Shown in pieces: positions 1 to 8,976 of a stretch of 64,000 bases of DNA. The stretch is from CAYLYU01 sp964501925 (GTDB taxonomy: Bacteria > Pseudomonadota > Zetaproteobacteria > Mariprofundales > Mariprofundaceae), in the NCBI GenBank assembly GCA_964501925.1, contig CAZCTM010000007.1:6297-70296 (forward strand), in the 5' to 3' direction. Within the stretch, counting starts at the first letter, position 1. Every line of letters begins with the position of its first letter. Below the pieces are notes generated by a model. It saw nothing but the letters and a program-made list of their open reading frames with translations. It was not told the origin of the DNA and made no database searches. A program made the translations under genes and the position numbers.

Positions 1-2
1 GC

Positions 3-323
3 AAGCTACTCGTCATTACATGGTTGGCCATTTTTCTATTGGGCTTCTCCAGTCCGGCCTTTGCTGATATCAACGCTGAAGCCTTATTCGCAAAGAAATG
101 CAAGATGTGTCATGCCCTGGACAAGAAGAAGACCGGCCCGGCCGTCAGGGACATGAAAACTGATCCGGAGAAACTCAAGGAAGTCATTGCCAATGGCCGC
201 AAGCTGATGCCGAAATTCGGGAAGAAGCTGAGCAGTGACGAGATCAGCGCTCTGGCAGAATACATAGTGTCAAAGATCCCCGGCGCCAACCCTTGCGCCG
301 CAGGTAACCCTTGCGGAAAATAA
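3..323 (+). CDS. monoheme c-type cytochrome, 5' end outside window
   Basis: Small periplasmic electron carrier with one covalently bound heme. The reading frame stays open to the window edge, and the first visible residues (K-L-L-V-I-T-W then a hydrophobic run ending P-A-F-A) are the rest of a Sec signal peptide, so the true start lies just before base 1; the TTG at 24 is not needed. The heme motif CKMCH is at bases 99-113, and LMPKF downstream supplies the likely axial Met. The C-terminus carries two extra Cys (NPCAAGNPCGK), which is unusual for this class. It lies 22 bp before a triheme cytochrome and probably shares its transcript. The redox partner cannot be told from sequence. Confidence 0.85.
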   Translation, partial: KLLVITWLAIFLLGFSSPAFADINAEALFAKKCKMCHALDKKKTGPAVRDMKTDPEKLKEVIANGRKLMPKFGKKLSSDEISALAEYIVSKIPGANPCAAGNPCGK

Positions 324-345
324 TCATGCGAATGATAGGGAGATC

Positions 346-1191
346 ATGATGCGAAAACTCTTACACCCAGGAGCTGTGGCTATAATGATGCTGGTAATGC
401 CGGCGATATCGCAGGGTTCATCCCTGGATCAGGAAATACTGGATGGAAAGGCCCTGTTTGAAGCCAACAAGTGCGACTCCTGCCATGGCAAGGATGGCAA
501 GGTCACAAAATACGGCAGGAAGTTAAAGCCATTCCCGGCCCGGGATCTCTCCGCACTGGCGGGGCGTGTCTCCCGCGATGAACTGCGCCGGATCATTACG
601 TATGGGGTCCATAAAACGTCCATGACTTCGAAAAAGTATACCCTCGACCCGCTGGAAATCGAGGCCATCATTGACTACATCTATACGCTGAAATACGAGC
701 CGGATCTGGCGAACGGGAAAAAGCGGTTCAAGGAAGTCTGCGCCTCATGCCATGGCGTCGACGGTCGGGCCAATACAGGTCTGGGCGCAAAGAATCTGGT
801 GTACAGCAAACTGAGTCTGGAACAGATCGTACACACCATGCGCTACGGCCGCCCGGGCACACTGATGACAAGCAAGCGTCATCAATTGACCAATACGGAG
901 ATTGCTGATATCGCCAGTTACGTCATGTCGCTGAGATATGTGGGAGATCCTGGCCGCGGCAAGAAGCTTTATGCCTCAAGCTGCAAGTCATGCCATGCAA
1001 CACCACGGGACATCAAGCTGATCGGCAATGCCGCCCAACCGGTCAAACTCATCTCGGAAGTGGATGATCATGTGCTTGATTTGCGCATTCGGCACGGACG
1101 TCACGTAACACGTGCCGGTGAGAAGGTAAGCAAGCTGACCCCGGATGACGTGCAAGACATCATCGCCTACCTGCGTCAAGAAACAAAGTGA
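346..1191 (+). CDS. triheme cytochrome c (three tandem cytochrome c domains)
   Basis: A 281-residue exported protein with a signal peptide ending near residue 24 and three class I cytochrome domains in tandem. Heme motifs are CDSCH at 43-47, CASCH at 132-136 and CKSCH at 213-217. Domains 1 and 2 share a distal segment with the axial Met (TSMTSK at Met93, TLMTSK at Met174). In domain 3 the aligned segment reads VTRAGEK, with Ala257 where Met is expected, so the third heme may use another ligand or be five-coordinate. Start chosen at the first of two adjacent ATGs, after AGGGAG. Its stop overlaps the GTG start of hemN. Likely role is periplasmic electron transfer; the specific pathway is unknown. 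Confidence 0.85.
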   Translation: MMRKLLHPGAVAIMMLVMPAISQGSSLDQEILDGKALFEANKCDSCHGKDGKVTKYGRKLKPFPARDLSALAGRVSRDELRRIITYGVHKTSMTSKKYTLDPLEIEAIIDYIYTLKYEPDLANGKKRFKEVCASCHGVDGRANTGLGAKNLVYSKLSLEQIVHTMRYGRPGTLMTSKRHQLTNTEIADIASYVMSLRYVGDPGRGKKLYASSCKSCHATPRDIKLIGNAAQPVKLISEVDDHVLDLRIRHGRHVTRAGEKVSKLTPDDVQDIIAYLRQETK

Positions 1192-2609
1192 GTCCCAGTA
1201 GGAACGCCGGCCCCTGTGGTCCCGCAGGGGCGGCGCCCGTTTTCAATCTTGATCTCATCCGCAAATACGACAAGGCCGGCCCACGTTACACCTCATATCC
1301 GACCGCGCCCATGTTCCATACCGGCATTGGGGCGGATACCTATCGCCAATGCCTTGAACAGGCCGGCAGGAAGGATGCGCCGTTATCCCTGTACATCCAT
1401 ATCCCCTTCTGTGACACCGTTTGTTACTACTGCGGATGCAGCAAGATTGTCACAAAACAGCGTGAGAGGGCCTCACCCTACCTGGAGGCGATCATCAAGG
1501 AGATTGACCTCCTGGCAGAGGCCATTGGCCGCGGGCGGGAAGTGGCCCAGCTCCACTGGGGTGGGGGAACCCCGACTTTCCTGAACGATCACCAGATCCG
1601 AAGATTGGCGGACCATCTGCACAAGCGATTCCCGTTTGCCCCGGACACGAAGGGGGAATACGGCATTGAGGTTGATCCCCGGGAATGTGGGGAATCCACC
1701 ATCAAGGTTCTGCGAGAATCGGGGTTTAACCGCCTTTCCATGGGAGTGCAGGACTTTGATCCTGATGTGCAAAAGGCCGTCAACCGTATTCAATCCAAGG
1801 AAGAGACCCTGCGCGTCCTGAACCAGGCACGTGAGGCCGGCTTTGTATCCATCAACATTGACCTGATGTACGGACTCCCCCTGCAGAGTGTTGAAAGCTT
1901 TGATCGGACGTTATCCACCATCATTGAATTCTCGCCCGACAGAATCGCCCTGTTCAACTATGCTCATCTGCCGCACATGTTCATGCCCCAGCGCCGAATC
2001 AACCCTGAAGACATCCCGGCACCGGAAGTGAAGCTGGCCATTCTCAGGCACAGCATCCAGCGCCTCCTGGATGCAGGTTATGTCTTCATCGGTATGGATC
2101 ACTTTGCCAAACCGGACGATGAGCTGGCCGTCGCCCAGAGGCGGGGGCTTCTGTACCGTAACTTCCAGGGATACAGCACCCATGGGGATGCGGATCTTCT
2201 GGGACTGGGAATCACGTCCATCGGATACGTGGAAGGAACCTTCTTCCAGAACCTCAAGGATCTGGAATCCTATTATGCGTGCATCGACAAGGGAGAATTC
2301 CCCATTCTGCGGGGCTATCAGCTCACGGATGAGGATCATTTGCGCCGTTTCGTGATCATGCGCCTGATGTGCGACTTTGAGCTCAATTATTCCCAGGTGG
2401 AAGAGCGGTTCGGGATCAGCTTCCGGGAACATTTTTCCGAGGAAATGGATGATCTTGGGGACATGGCGTCTGACGGCCTTATCGCCCTAACGGACGAAGG
2501 GCTCCAGATCCTCCCGCCCGGTCATCTTCTGATCCGCAACATTGCCATGGTCTTCGATGAACACCTGCGAAAGAAATCGGGCGAGGTGAAATTCTCCCGG
2601 CTTATCTAG
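1188..2609 (+). CDS. hemN: oxygen-independent coproporphyrinogen III oxidase (HemN)
   Basis: Radical SAM enzyme of heme synthesis that decarboxylates coproporphyrinogen III to protoporphyrinogen IX without oxygen. At 473 residues it has full HemN length, not the shorter HemW form. The CxxxCxxC cluster motif is Cys75, Cys79 and Cys82 (FCDTVCYYC), followed by the extra Cys84 typical of true HemN; the GGGTPT segment and the C-terminal HemN domain are present. The GTG start overlaps the stop of the triheme cytochrome gene, which suggests translational coupling of heme supply to cytochrome production. An oxygen-independent enzyme fits low-oxygen growth, but an aerobic HemF elsewhere is not excluded. 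Confidence 0.95.
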   Translation: MSPSRNAGPCGPAGAAPVFNLDLIRKYDKAGPRYTSYPTAPMFHTGIGADTYRQCLEQAGRKDAPLSLYIHIPFCDTVCYYCGCSKIVTKQRERASPYLEAIIKEIDLLAEAIGRGREVAQLHWGGGTPTFLNDHQIRRLADHLHKRFPFAPDTKGEYGIEVDPRECGESTIKVLRESGFNRLSMGVQDFDPDVQKAVNRIQSKEETLRVLNQAREAGFVSINIDLMYGLPLQSVESFDRTLSTIIEFSPDRIALFNYAHLPHMFMPQRRINPEDIPAPEVKLAILRHSIQRLLDAGYVFIGMDHFAKPDDELAVAQRRGLLYRNFQGYSTHGDADLLGLGITSIGYVEGTFFQNLKDLESYYACIDKGEFPILRGYQLTDEDHLRRFVIMRLMCDFELNYSQVEERFGISFREHFSEEMDDLGDMASDGLIALTDEGLQILPPGHLLIRNIAMVFDEHLRKKSGEVKFSRLI

Positions 2610-2625
2610 GGCCGGCCATCCGACC

Positions 2626-2646
2626 GGAAGGATCTCATGACCTTCC
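2626..2646. terminator. weak inverted repeat between convergent hemN and icd
   Basis: GGAAGG and CCTTCC form 6-bp arms around a 9-nt loop between two convergent genes. There is no T-tract on either side, so an intrinsic terminator role is a guess from position only. Confidence 0.25.
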
Positions 2647-2662
2647 TCATCGTTTCAAGACG

Positions 2663-4420
2663 TCAATAGCTCTTCTTGAATTCGGTGTGATGACAGGAAG
2701 GGCATGGAGGAATGCGACCCGTTTGCTTGAAATGGATCTGTTTACCGCATGATGTGCAGGTAAGGGTACCGGCACTGGTAATCTCTCCGGAGTGGTAGAG
2801 CAATGCCTTATCCGCCATGCTCGCCAGGTTTGACAAGGCACTGCCGGTCATGTCCAGAAGGGAGGACAGGGAGGCGAGGACACCTGCGCCAAGGCGTGAA
2901 GGATTGAGCCGCTTGCTGGCCTCCTCACTGAGGATGCGCGCATATTCGGAGGCCTCCTGCATAAGGTCGCGTTCAAGAAACGCCTTGAGTTTCTTGCCCT
3001 GCTCTTCGCTGAAGGCACCTGCCGCCGTCAGCTGCTGCCGTGCCTTCTCCAGGGTAGCCTGGGCAACCTCGGCACTTTTTTCCGCCCCGGCGTCAAACAG
3101 CTCCCTGAAACGGGCAGCCAGCCGGTCGTACTGGTCTTCAACCGGTTCTTCACTCCCGTTTCCATCGCTCATGTGATCAATAATAGCGCCGCCAAACCCG
3201 GAGCAGCTGAGTTTTGTTGCGCCCTCCATTAAGCGTTCAAAATCGTAGGTAACCGTCTTTGCAGCAATCGCTCCGGTAATCCCCCTGATAATGAGATCCG
3301 CTGCCTCCGTCCAGCCGATATAGCGGAGCATCATCTCGCCGGAAAGGATCACGGATGAAGGATTCACCATGTCCTTGCCGGCATACTTGGGTGCCGTACC
3401 ATGCGTCGCCTCAAAGATCGCATGTCCACTCACATAATTGATATTGGCCCCCGGCGCAATTCCGATCCCGCCTACCTGAGCCGCCAAGGCGTCTGAGATG
3501 TAGTCACCGTTCAGATTCAGGGTTGCAATCACATCAAACTCCGAGGCTCGGGTCAGCACCTGCTGAAGAGTGATATCAGCGATCGCATCCTTGATGATGA
3601 TGCCGTTGGGAAGTCTGCACCAGGGTCCGCCATCCATCTCGACAGCGTCGAATTCACGCTTTGCCAGCTCATATCCCCAATTGCGGAAGGCCCCTTCGGT
3701 AAATTTCATGATATTGCCCTTGTGCACGAGGGTGACGGACTTGCGCTGATTATCGATCGCATACTGGATGGCGGCGCGTACCAGCCGTTCCGTTCCTTCG
3801 CGGGAAACGGGCTTAATGCCGATGCCGGATGTCTCGGGAAACCGGATCTTCGTCACACCCATCTGCTCCTGGAGAAACCGGATCACCTGTCTGGCCTCCT
3901 CCGAACCAGCCTCCCATTCAATGCCTGCATAGATGTCTTCCGAATTCTCACGGAAGATCACCATGTCCACATCTTCCGGGTGCTTGACCGGTGAGGGAAC
4001 CCCGGGAAAATACTTGACCGGCCTCAGACACACGTAGAGATCAAGGATCTGGCGCAAGGCCACATTCAGGGAACGTATGCCCCCGCCCACCGGTGTGGTC
4101 AGTGGACCCTTGATACCAATCAGATAGTCCCTGAAGGCCTGCAATGTTTCTTCCGGGAGCCAGGCATCATCCGTCTGGCCGTACATCTTCCAGGCCTTCT
4201 CGCCCGCAAAAACCTCCATCCAGGCTATCTTCCGTTTGCCTCCGTAGGCCTTTGAAACAGCAGCATCCAGGACCCTCCGGGCGGCCGCCCATATATCTGG
4301 CCCCGTGCCATCCCCTTCAATAAAGGCGATAATGGGCTGATCGGGAACCGAAAGCTTGCCGTCCTCCTCCATGCGGATTTTTTCACCATTCTCTGGAATG
4401 CGAATATGTTTAAAACTCAT
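2663..4420 (-). CDS. icd: NADP-isocitrate dehydrogenase fused to a YbeL-like (DUF1451) zinc-ribbon domain
   Basis: Residues 1-417 are a complete E. coli-type isocitrate dehydrogenase, oxidising isocitrate to 2-oxoglutarate in the TCA cycle. The substrate loop GGGIRSLNVALRQ (including the Ser that AceK phosphorylates in E. coli), the NADP-type segment HGTAPKYAGKD and the terminal VTYDFERLM are all present. Residues 418-585 are extra: an acidic linker, a charged helical stretch, then LYHSGEITSAGTLTC and a zinc ribbon with Cys555, Cys558, Cys573 and Cys576. This tail matches E. coli YbeL (DUF1451) from its helical start to its zinc ribbon. The frame is continuous with no stop or shift at the joint (near base 3169). 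E. coli Icd ends at 416 residues, so the tail is a genuine addition. No aceK lies nearby. Confidence 0.93.
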   Translation of the reverse strand: MSFKHIRIPENGEKIRMEEDGKLSVPDQPIIAFIEGDGTGPDIWAAARRVLDAAVSKAYGGKRKIAWMEVFAGEKAWKMYGQTDDAWLPEETLQAFRDYLIGIKGPLTTPVGGGIRSLNVALRQILDLYVCLRPVKYFPGVPSPVKHPEDVDMVIFRENSEDIYAGIEWEAGSEEARQVIRFLQEQMGVTKIRFPETSGIGIKPVSREGTERLVRAAIQYAIDNQRKSVTLVHKGNIMKFTEGAFRNWGYELAKREFDAVEMDGGPWCRLPNGIIIKDAIADITLQQVLTRASEFDVIATLNLNGDYISDALAAQVGGIGIAPGANINYVSGHAIFEATHGTAPKYAGKDMVNPSSVILSGEMMLRYIGWTEAADLIIRGITGAIAAKTVTYDFERLMEGATKLSCSGFGGAIIDHMSDGNGSEEPVEDQYDRLAARFRELFDAGAEKSAEVAQATLEKARQQLTAAGAFSEEQGKKLKAFLERDLMQEASEYARILSEEASKRLNPSRLGAGVLASLSSLLDMTGSALSNLASMADKALLYHSGEITSAGTLTCTSCGKQIHFKQTGRIPPCPSCHHTEFKKSY

Positions 4421-4482
4421 ATCATCCTCTCCACTTGCTGATTTGCATTTCTCACGATGGGAGAATTCCCAGAGTGACGGGT

Positions 4483-4758
4483 CTATTCGACCTGCTGTTT
4501 GATCCTGGCTGCCCGTTGTGCCTCACGTTTGGCGTCAAGGGCCTTCCTGCGCGCCCGTTCGTAATGATTCTCTTCCATGGCCTTTGCGGCCTCCTGCAGA
4601 GAGGCCTCGGCACTTTCCAGTATCTCGGAAGATTTTCCCTTGTCCGGGAGTTCACGCGCGGCAGCTATGGCGGCCCTTGCCTCCGCCATCTCCTGCACCG
4701 GAGGCTTCATGGCACAGGCTGCCAGAAGCACAAAAATAACGGCAAACAGGAACCTCAT
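4483..4758 (-). CDS. small DUF4398-like lipoprotein
   Basis: A 91-residue protein with a short signal sequence and lipobox VLLAAC (lipidated Cys15), so probably anchored in a membrane facing the periplasm. The mature part is Ala/Glu/Arg-rich and predicted to be almost entirely helical (AEARAAIAAAREL, EEAAKAMEENHYERAR-like repeats), the pattern of DUF4398 proteins. It lies between aspS and icd on the same strand. Function unknown; assignment is by pattern. Confidence 0.7.
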   Translation of the reverse strand: MRFLFAVIFVLLAACAMKPPVQEMAEARAAIAAARELPDKGKSSEILESAEASLQEAAKAMEENHYERARRKALDAKREAQRAARIKQQVE

Positions 4759-4789
4759 ACCGCTAGGCTCGGTCCTGGCCAGTTACTTG

Positions 4790-6565
4790 TCAAACCACCG
4801 TTCGTCTGAGACGCAGCCCAAGTTCACGCAATTGCGACTCGTCCACACTCGATGGAATTTCACACATCAGATCAGCCGCCTTCTGGGTCTTAGGAAAGGC
4901 AATCACATCCCGTATGGAGTCCGCCCCGATCATCAGGGCCAGGATGCGGTCAAGACCAAACGCCAGCCCCCCATGGGGAGGCGCACCATATTTCAGGGCG
5001 GTCAGCAGGAAACCGAACTTGGACTGGGCCTCATCCTCAGAAATGCCCAGTGCTTCAAACACCCTCCGCTGAACCTTCGGGTCATGGATACGAATGGAAC
5101 CACCCCCGATCTCCGTCCCGTTCCAGACCAGATCATAGGCCTGAGAACGCGCTTTCAGAGGATCCTGTTCGAGCAGGTCCAGGTCCTCCATCACCGGTGC
5201 CGTAAAAGGATGATGCAGTGCCTCCAGGCGCTTCTCATCCGCATTCCATCCAAACATGGGAAAATCAACGACCCACACAAAACGGTTCTCATTCTCTTTC
5301 ACCATGCCGAGGTCATGACCGATTTTCACTCGCAGGTGCCCAAGTGAATCATTGACCACCTTGCGGTCTCCAGCGCCAAAGAACAGCAGATCCCCGCTCA
5401 CTGCATCACAGGCGTTCAGGATTTCCGCCAGCGAATCCTCGGAAAGGAATTTCACAATGGGAGACTGCAATCCTTCAGGGATCTTCGAGGCATCATTCAC
5501 CTTGATCCATGCCAGACCCCTGGCGCCATAAATTCCAACGAAATCCGTGTATTCGTCAATCTGCTTGCGGGTCAGCCGGGCACCCCCCGGAACCCTCAGA
5601 ACCTTGACCAGCCCCCCATGGTCGGCCGGCTGTCTGAAGACCTTGAACTCCACATTCTTCATCAGACTGGTGATATCCACGTGTTCAAGGTCAAAGCGTG
5701 TGTCCGGCCGATCCAGCCCGTAACGACGAATCGCCTCATGATAATTGATTTGGGGAAATGGCAACGACAGTTCGATATCCGTACCCGCCCGGAACATGGC
5801 GGCAATCAGCCCTTCGGCACAGGACATCACCTCCTCGGCATGGACAAAGGACATCTCCAGATCGATCTGGGTGAATTCCGGCTGGCGATCGGAACGCAAG
5901 TCCTCATCCCGAAAGCAGCGGGCGATCTGATAATAACGGTCCATTCCCGCCACCATCAGCAACTGCTTGAAAATCTGGGGGCTCTGGGGCAGGGCATAAA
6001 ACATGCCGGGATGCGTGCGGGAGGGCACCAGATAGTCCCTCGCCCCCTCAGGGGTGGATTTGTTCAGGATGGGGGTCTCTATCTCGAGAAACCCGTGTTC
6101 ATCGAGATAGTTTCTGGCCGCATGGGTCACCCTGTGCCTGAGGATCATATTGGCCTGCATTCTTGGACGTCGCAGATCCAGATACCGGTACTCCAGACGG
6201 TGCTGCTCACCCACATCGCACTGATCCTCAATAAGAAAAGGCGGGGTTTCAGACTGTCCCAGGCAACGGATGCGGGTGGACTTGATTTCGATGGCGCCCG
6301 TCTCCAGCCTGGGGTTAACCGTTTCCGGACTCCTGGGAATCACCTCACCATGGACCTCGACGACATCCTGATGACGCAGGCCATGGGCCGTGGCATGAAC
6401 CTCTTCCGTGTCCGGATGAGCGACCACCTGTACGAGACCGGTTCGATCACGCACATCCAGGAAAACAACGCCACCATGATCGCGCTTGGTTTGTACCCAG
6501 CCACAGAGACGAACGGTCTGGCCGATTTGCCTGGCTGTAAATGTGCCACAATACGTGCGCTGCAT
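4790..6565 (-). CDS. aspS: aspartyl-tRNA synthetase, non-discriminating signature
   Basis: Full-length bacterial class II AspRS (591 residues): N-terminal OB-fold anticodon domain, class II catalytic core with FRDEDLRSDRQPEFTQ (motif 2), GAD insertion domain and a C-terminal GLAFGLDRI (motif 3). The anticodon-domain loop reads KRDHGG with His30 (codon at 6476-6478), as in the Pseudomonas enzyme that also charges tRNA-Asn; E. coli has Leu there. If so, Asp-tRNA-Asn would be amidated by GatCAB, which is not in this window. The ATG start follows a GGGGGTG element. Confidence 0.95.
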   Translation of the reverse strand: MQRTYCGTFTARQIGQTVRLCGWVQTKRDHGGVVFLDVRDRTGLVQVVAHPDTEEVHATAHGLRHQDVVEVHGEVIPRSPETVNPRLETGAIEIKSTRIRCLGQSETPPFLIEDQCDVGEQHRLEYRYLDLRRPRMQANMILRHRVTHAARNYLDEHGFLEIETPILNKSTPEGARDYLVPSRTHPGMFYALPQSPQIFKQLLMVAGMDRYYQIARCFRDEDLRSDRQPEFTQIDLEMSFVHAEEVMSCAEGLIAAMFRAGTDIELSLPFPQINYHEAIRRYGLDRPDTRFDLEHVDITSLMKNVEFKVFRQPADHGGLVKVLRVPGGARLTRKQIDEYTDFVGIYGARGLAWIKVNDASKIPEGLQSPIVKFLSEDSLAEILNACDAVSGDLLFFGAGDRKVVNDSLGHLRVKIGHDLGMVKENENRFVWVVDFPMFGWNADEKRLEALHHPFTAPVMEDLDLLEQDPLKARSQAYDLVWNGTEIGGGSIRIHDPKVQRRVFEALGISEDEAQSKFGFLLTALKYGAPPHGGLAFGLDRILALMIGADSIRDVIAFPKTQKAADLMCEIPSSVDESQLRELGLRLRRTVV

Positions 6566-6676
6566 GGATAATTACACCCCCATTAGGAAAGGCGGTGCAG
6601 CTTACCGATCCTGCGAATATCAAGCAAAGGGTTCCTTGCCCTAATCATCCCCGGAAGCAGGCAGGGCAGGTCCGGA

Positions 6677-7093
6677 TCAGGCGCCTGTGATGTAACTCTT
6701 CAGCTGAGCGATCAATTGCTCCTTTTCCTCGATCATCAGGGCCACCATATCCCGCAACGAAACAATTCCAACAAACTCTTCACCATCAAACACAAGAAGA
6801 TGGCGGCAGCGATGCTCCTTCATCAGCTCCAGACATCGGCTTGAGGTTTCATCCGGACGCACCTTCACGACATCGGGATGCATGGCATTCTTGACCTTCA
6901 CCGCTGCCGGATCCCGTCGCTCCCCCACCACCTTCATCAGATCGCGTTCGGTGAACAACCCTTTCACGCCAGCAGGACTGGTGATCACAACCGAACCCAC
7001 AAACTTCTCATACATGAGAATCGTGGCCTCAAGGACGGTCCGGTTTTCATCAATCGTCAATACAGTGTGTTCAATCTTTGAGGTGATTTTCAT
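6677..7093 (-). CDS. tandem CBS-domain protein
   Basis: About 138 residues made only of two CBS domains (roughly 8-60 and 70-128), which bind adenosine nucleotides in many proteins. Typical features are TVLEATILMYEKFVGSVVIT and GLFTERDLMKVV in the first and HRCRHLLVFDGEEFVGIVSLRDMV in the second. Two in-frame ATGs lie 6 bp apart; the strong GGGAGGGAG is better spaced for the inner one at 7093, chosen here over 7099. It appears to be a stand-alone regulator or nucleotide sensor; no partner is evident, and 111 bp separate it from aspS. Confidence 0.85.
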   Translation of the reverse strand: MKITSKIEHTVLTIDENRTVLEATILMYEKFVGSVVITSPAGVKGLFTERDLMKVVGERRDPAAVKVKNAMHPDVVKVRPDETSSRCLELMKEHRCRHLLVFDGEEFVGIVSLRDMVALMIEEKEQLIAQLKSYITGA

Positions 7094-7221
7094 ATCCATC
7101 TCCCTCCCTTTCCTACCTCAAATAAAGCCCGCGAACCATTGGTCAGAAGCTCACGACAGGAGCGATACCAGGCTGGCCCAGGGGCGAATGTAGCACGATC
7201 CTGTTACAATGTCGCACCCCA

Positions 7222-8355
7222 TCAATGTGAAAGTCCGATGACCAGATCCACCGCCTTTTCAAGCTGTTCAGGGGCATTGTAAAAATGGGGAGAGAAACGG
7301 ATTCCCCCGCCACGGACTGCACAAATGACACCCCGACTGATCAGGTATCGCTGCAGGGCATGCAGATCCCCTGCCCTTCGGTGACGAAAGGTGACGATGC
7401 CGGCATAACGTCCCGACTCGAACGGGGTTAACAATTCAAGTTCCGGTTCCTGACGGATCCGTTGCATGAGTGTTTCCGCATGCCCGAGAACCGCGTGCTC
7501 AATCTGCCTGATCCCGACTTCCTCGATCAGGGAGAGGCTGGCATTCAGGCCATGGATACCAAGCATGTTGGGGCTGCCAGGCTCAAACCTGCGGGCACCT
7601 TTTGCCACCTCCCAATCCAGGCGTTCAAAATCGCCGGCGTACCTTACCATGTGCCAACCGAACTGCCGCAGCTCCAGTTTTTCCCTTGCTTCAGGCCTGG
7701 AATAGAACACTGCCAGCCCCTCAGGACCCAGCATCCATTTGTGGCCATCTGCGACAATGAAATCGGCATGGCAGGCCTGGGCGTCCATGTGCATGGCGCC
7801 CAGGCTCTGGATGGCATCGACACAGAACAGGATTCCCTCACCTTTGCAGAAGTCCCCCAACCTGTTCAGATCAAGCCGAAGGCCGGTTCCATACTGGACC
7901 GAGCTGACCGAGACCAGCCTTGTCCGTCCATCACAAAGCCTGATGATCGCTTCCTCGGGTGATGCATCTTCACAAAGCCCGGCCTTCCTGGTCTGGACCC
8001 CGAACCTTTCAAGGGATTCCCAGACGATGCGGTTGGAGGGAAACTCCTGATCAGTGAGGACAACGTTGTCGCCGGACCGCCAATCCAGACCATAGGCAAT
8101 CAATGACAACCCTTCGGACGTGTTTTTGACCAGTGCCACATCATCGGGGCTTTCGGCACCAAGCAGACGCTGCAAACGACCCTTAAGCTCCGTCTCCACC
8201 CCAAGCCAGCGGGGATAATGCGTCGCACCCAGCAACATGTTTTCATCCGCAAAGGCCTTGACTGCCTCGGAGGTACGTTTGGGCCAGGGAGCAACAGCGG
8301 CATGGTTCAGATAGATCAGGTTTTTTCGCTGCGGAAATTCGGGATGCGGGTTCAT
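7222..8355 (-). CDS. class V aminotransferase (cysteine desulfurase-like, PLP enzyme)
   Basis: A 377-residue fold-type I PLP enzyme of the class V family: NHAAVAPWP at the N-terminus, the SSVQYGTG and VDAIQS segments, and the Schiff-base Lys in DGHKWMLGPEGL. It resembles CsdA/kynureninase-like and isopenicillin N epimerase-like members more than IscS, and lacks the SGSACSSG loop seen in the desulfurase at 18902-20038, so sulfur transfer is not assured. Its ATG overlaps the stop of the NTPase gene (ATGA), so the two are probably coexpressed. Substrate unknown. Confidence 0.85.
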   Translation of the reverse strand: MNPHPEFPQRKNLIYLNHAAVAPWPKRTSEAVKAFADENMLLGATHYPRWLGVETELKGRLQRLLGAESPDDVALVKNTSEGLSLIAYGLDWRSGDNVVLTDQEFPSNRIVWESLERFGVQTRKAGLCEDASPEEAIIRLCDGRTRLVSVSSVQYGTGLRLDLNRLGDFCKGEGILFCVDAIQSLGAMHMDAQACHADFIVADGHKWMLGPEGLAVFYSRPEAREKLELRQFGWHMVRYAGDFERLDWEVAKGARRFEPGSPNMLGIHGLNASLSLIEEVGIRQIEHAVLGHAETLMQRIRQEPELELLTPFESGRYAGIVTFRHRRAGDLHALQRYLISRGVICAVRGGGIRFSPHFYNAPEQLEKAVDLVIGLSH

Positions 8356-8876
8356 GAACTCCTCTCGCCAAGCCAGGCACGCGCACGCATGGGAAGCCGA
8401 TCACGATTTTCCCGGGTTACCTGCCAGATTTCCGCATCCTGCCGGCCCTTGGCCTCGGCGATGAACCCATGGCCCCTCTCGGCAATCGTGGCAACCATCG
8501 GAATTCCGGAATCCATCAGCCGACGCATGGTCTTAACAAAAGCATCTGACATGCATTCCATCCTGCCAATCTCGTCAACCAGATAAAGATGTGCATAATC
8601 ATCCGGGTTGAATATTGATTGTAACATCTTTTCAAAATCATGGAGATTGACACCATATTTCCCGACGCGATGTGGCCCATCAAATCTCACGTGGGCAAGC
8701 ATCATGGTTTTACCGGTAAAGTCCACAAGCTCGAACCCCTGTCGAGCCCCGGAGGATCGGACCTCCCGTGTGTAGAAGCCACCGATCCGTTTTCCATGCA
8801 GCAGTCGGCGAAGTTTTCGTATCACGGTTGTCTTTCCTGCACCGGGAACACCGGTCAGCAAGAGCACGTTTTTCAC
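8352..8876 (-). CDS. THEP1-type nucleoside-triphosphatase
   Basis: A 174-residue P-loop NTPase: Walker A GVPGAGKTT at residues 8-16, the GFYTREVR strand, and Walker B VDEIGRMEC, the signature of the THEP1 family. Members hydrolyse NTPs and may act on nucleic acids or RNA-related substrates; the physiological role is not established. The family is better known in archaea and thermophiles than in gammaproteobacteria. It is the first gene of a two-gene unit, overlapping the downstream aminotransferase by 4 bp, and is divergent from the methyltransferase at 8977. Confidence 0.85.
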   Translation of the reverse strand: MKNVLLLTGVPGAGKTTVIRKLRRLLHGKRIGGFYTREVRSSGARQGFELVDFTGKTMMLAHVRFDGPHRVGKYGVNLHDFEKMLQSIFNPDDYAHLYLVDEIGRMECMSDAFVKTMRRLMDSGIPMVATIAERGHGFIAEAKGRQDAEIWQVTRENRDRLPMRARAWLGERSS

Positions 8877-8976
8877 AGAGACGATTCAGCATGAATCGTT
8901 GGCAAGAGGCAAGAGCCATCACCCCGTCAGACCGCCCTCCATCCCTGCCAATCTCTGTCTTGCTGGAAGAATAGAA

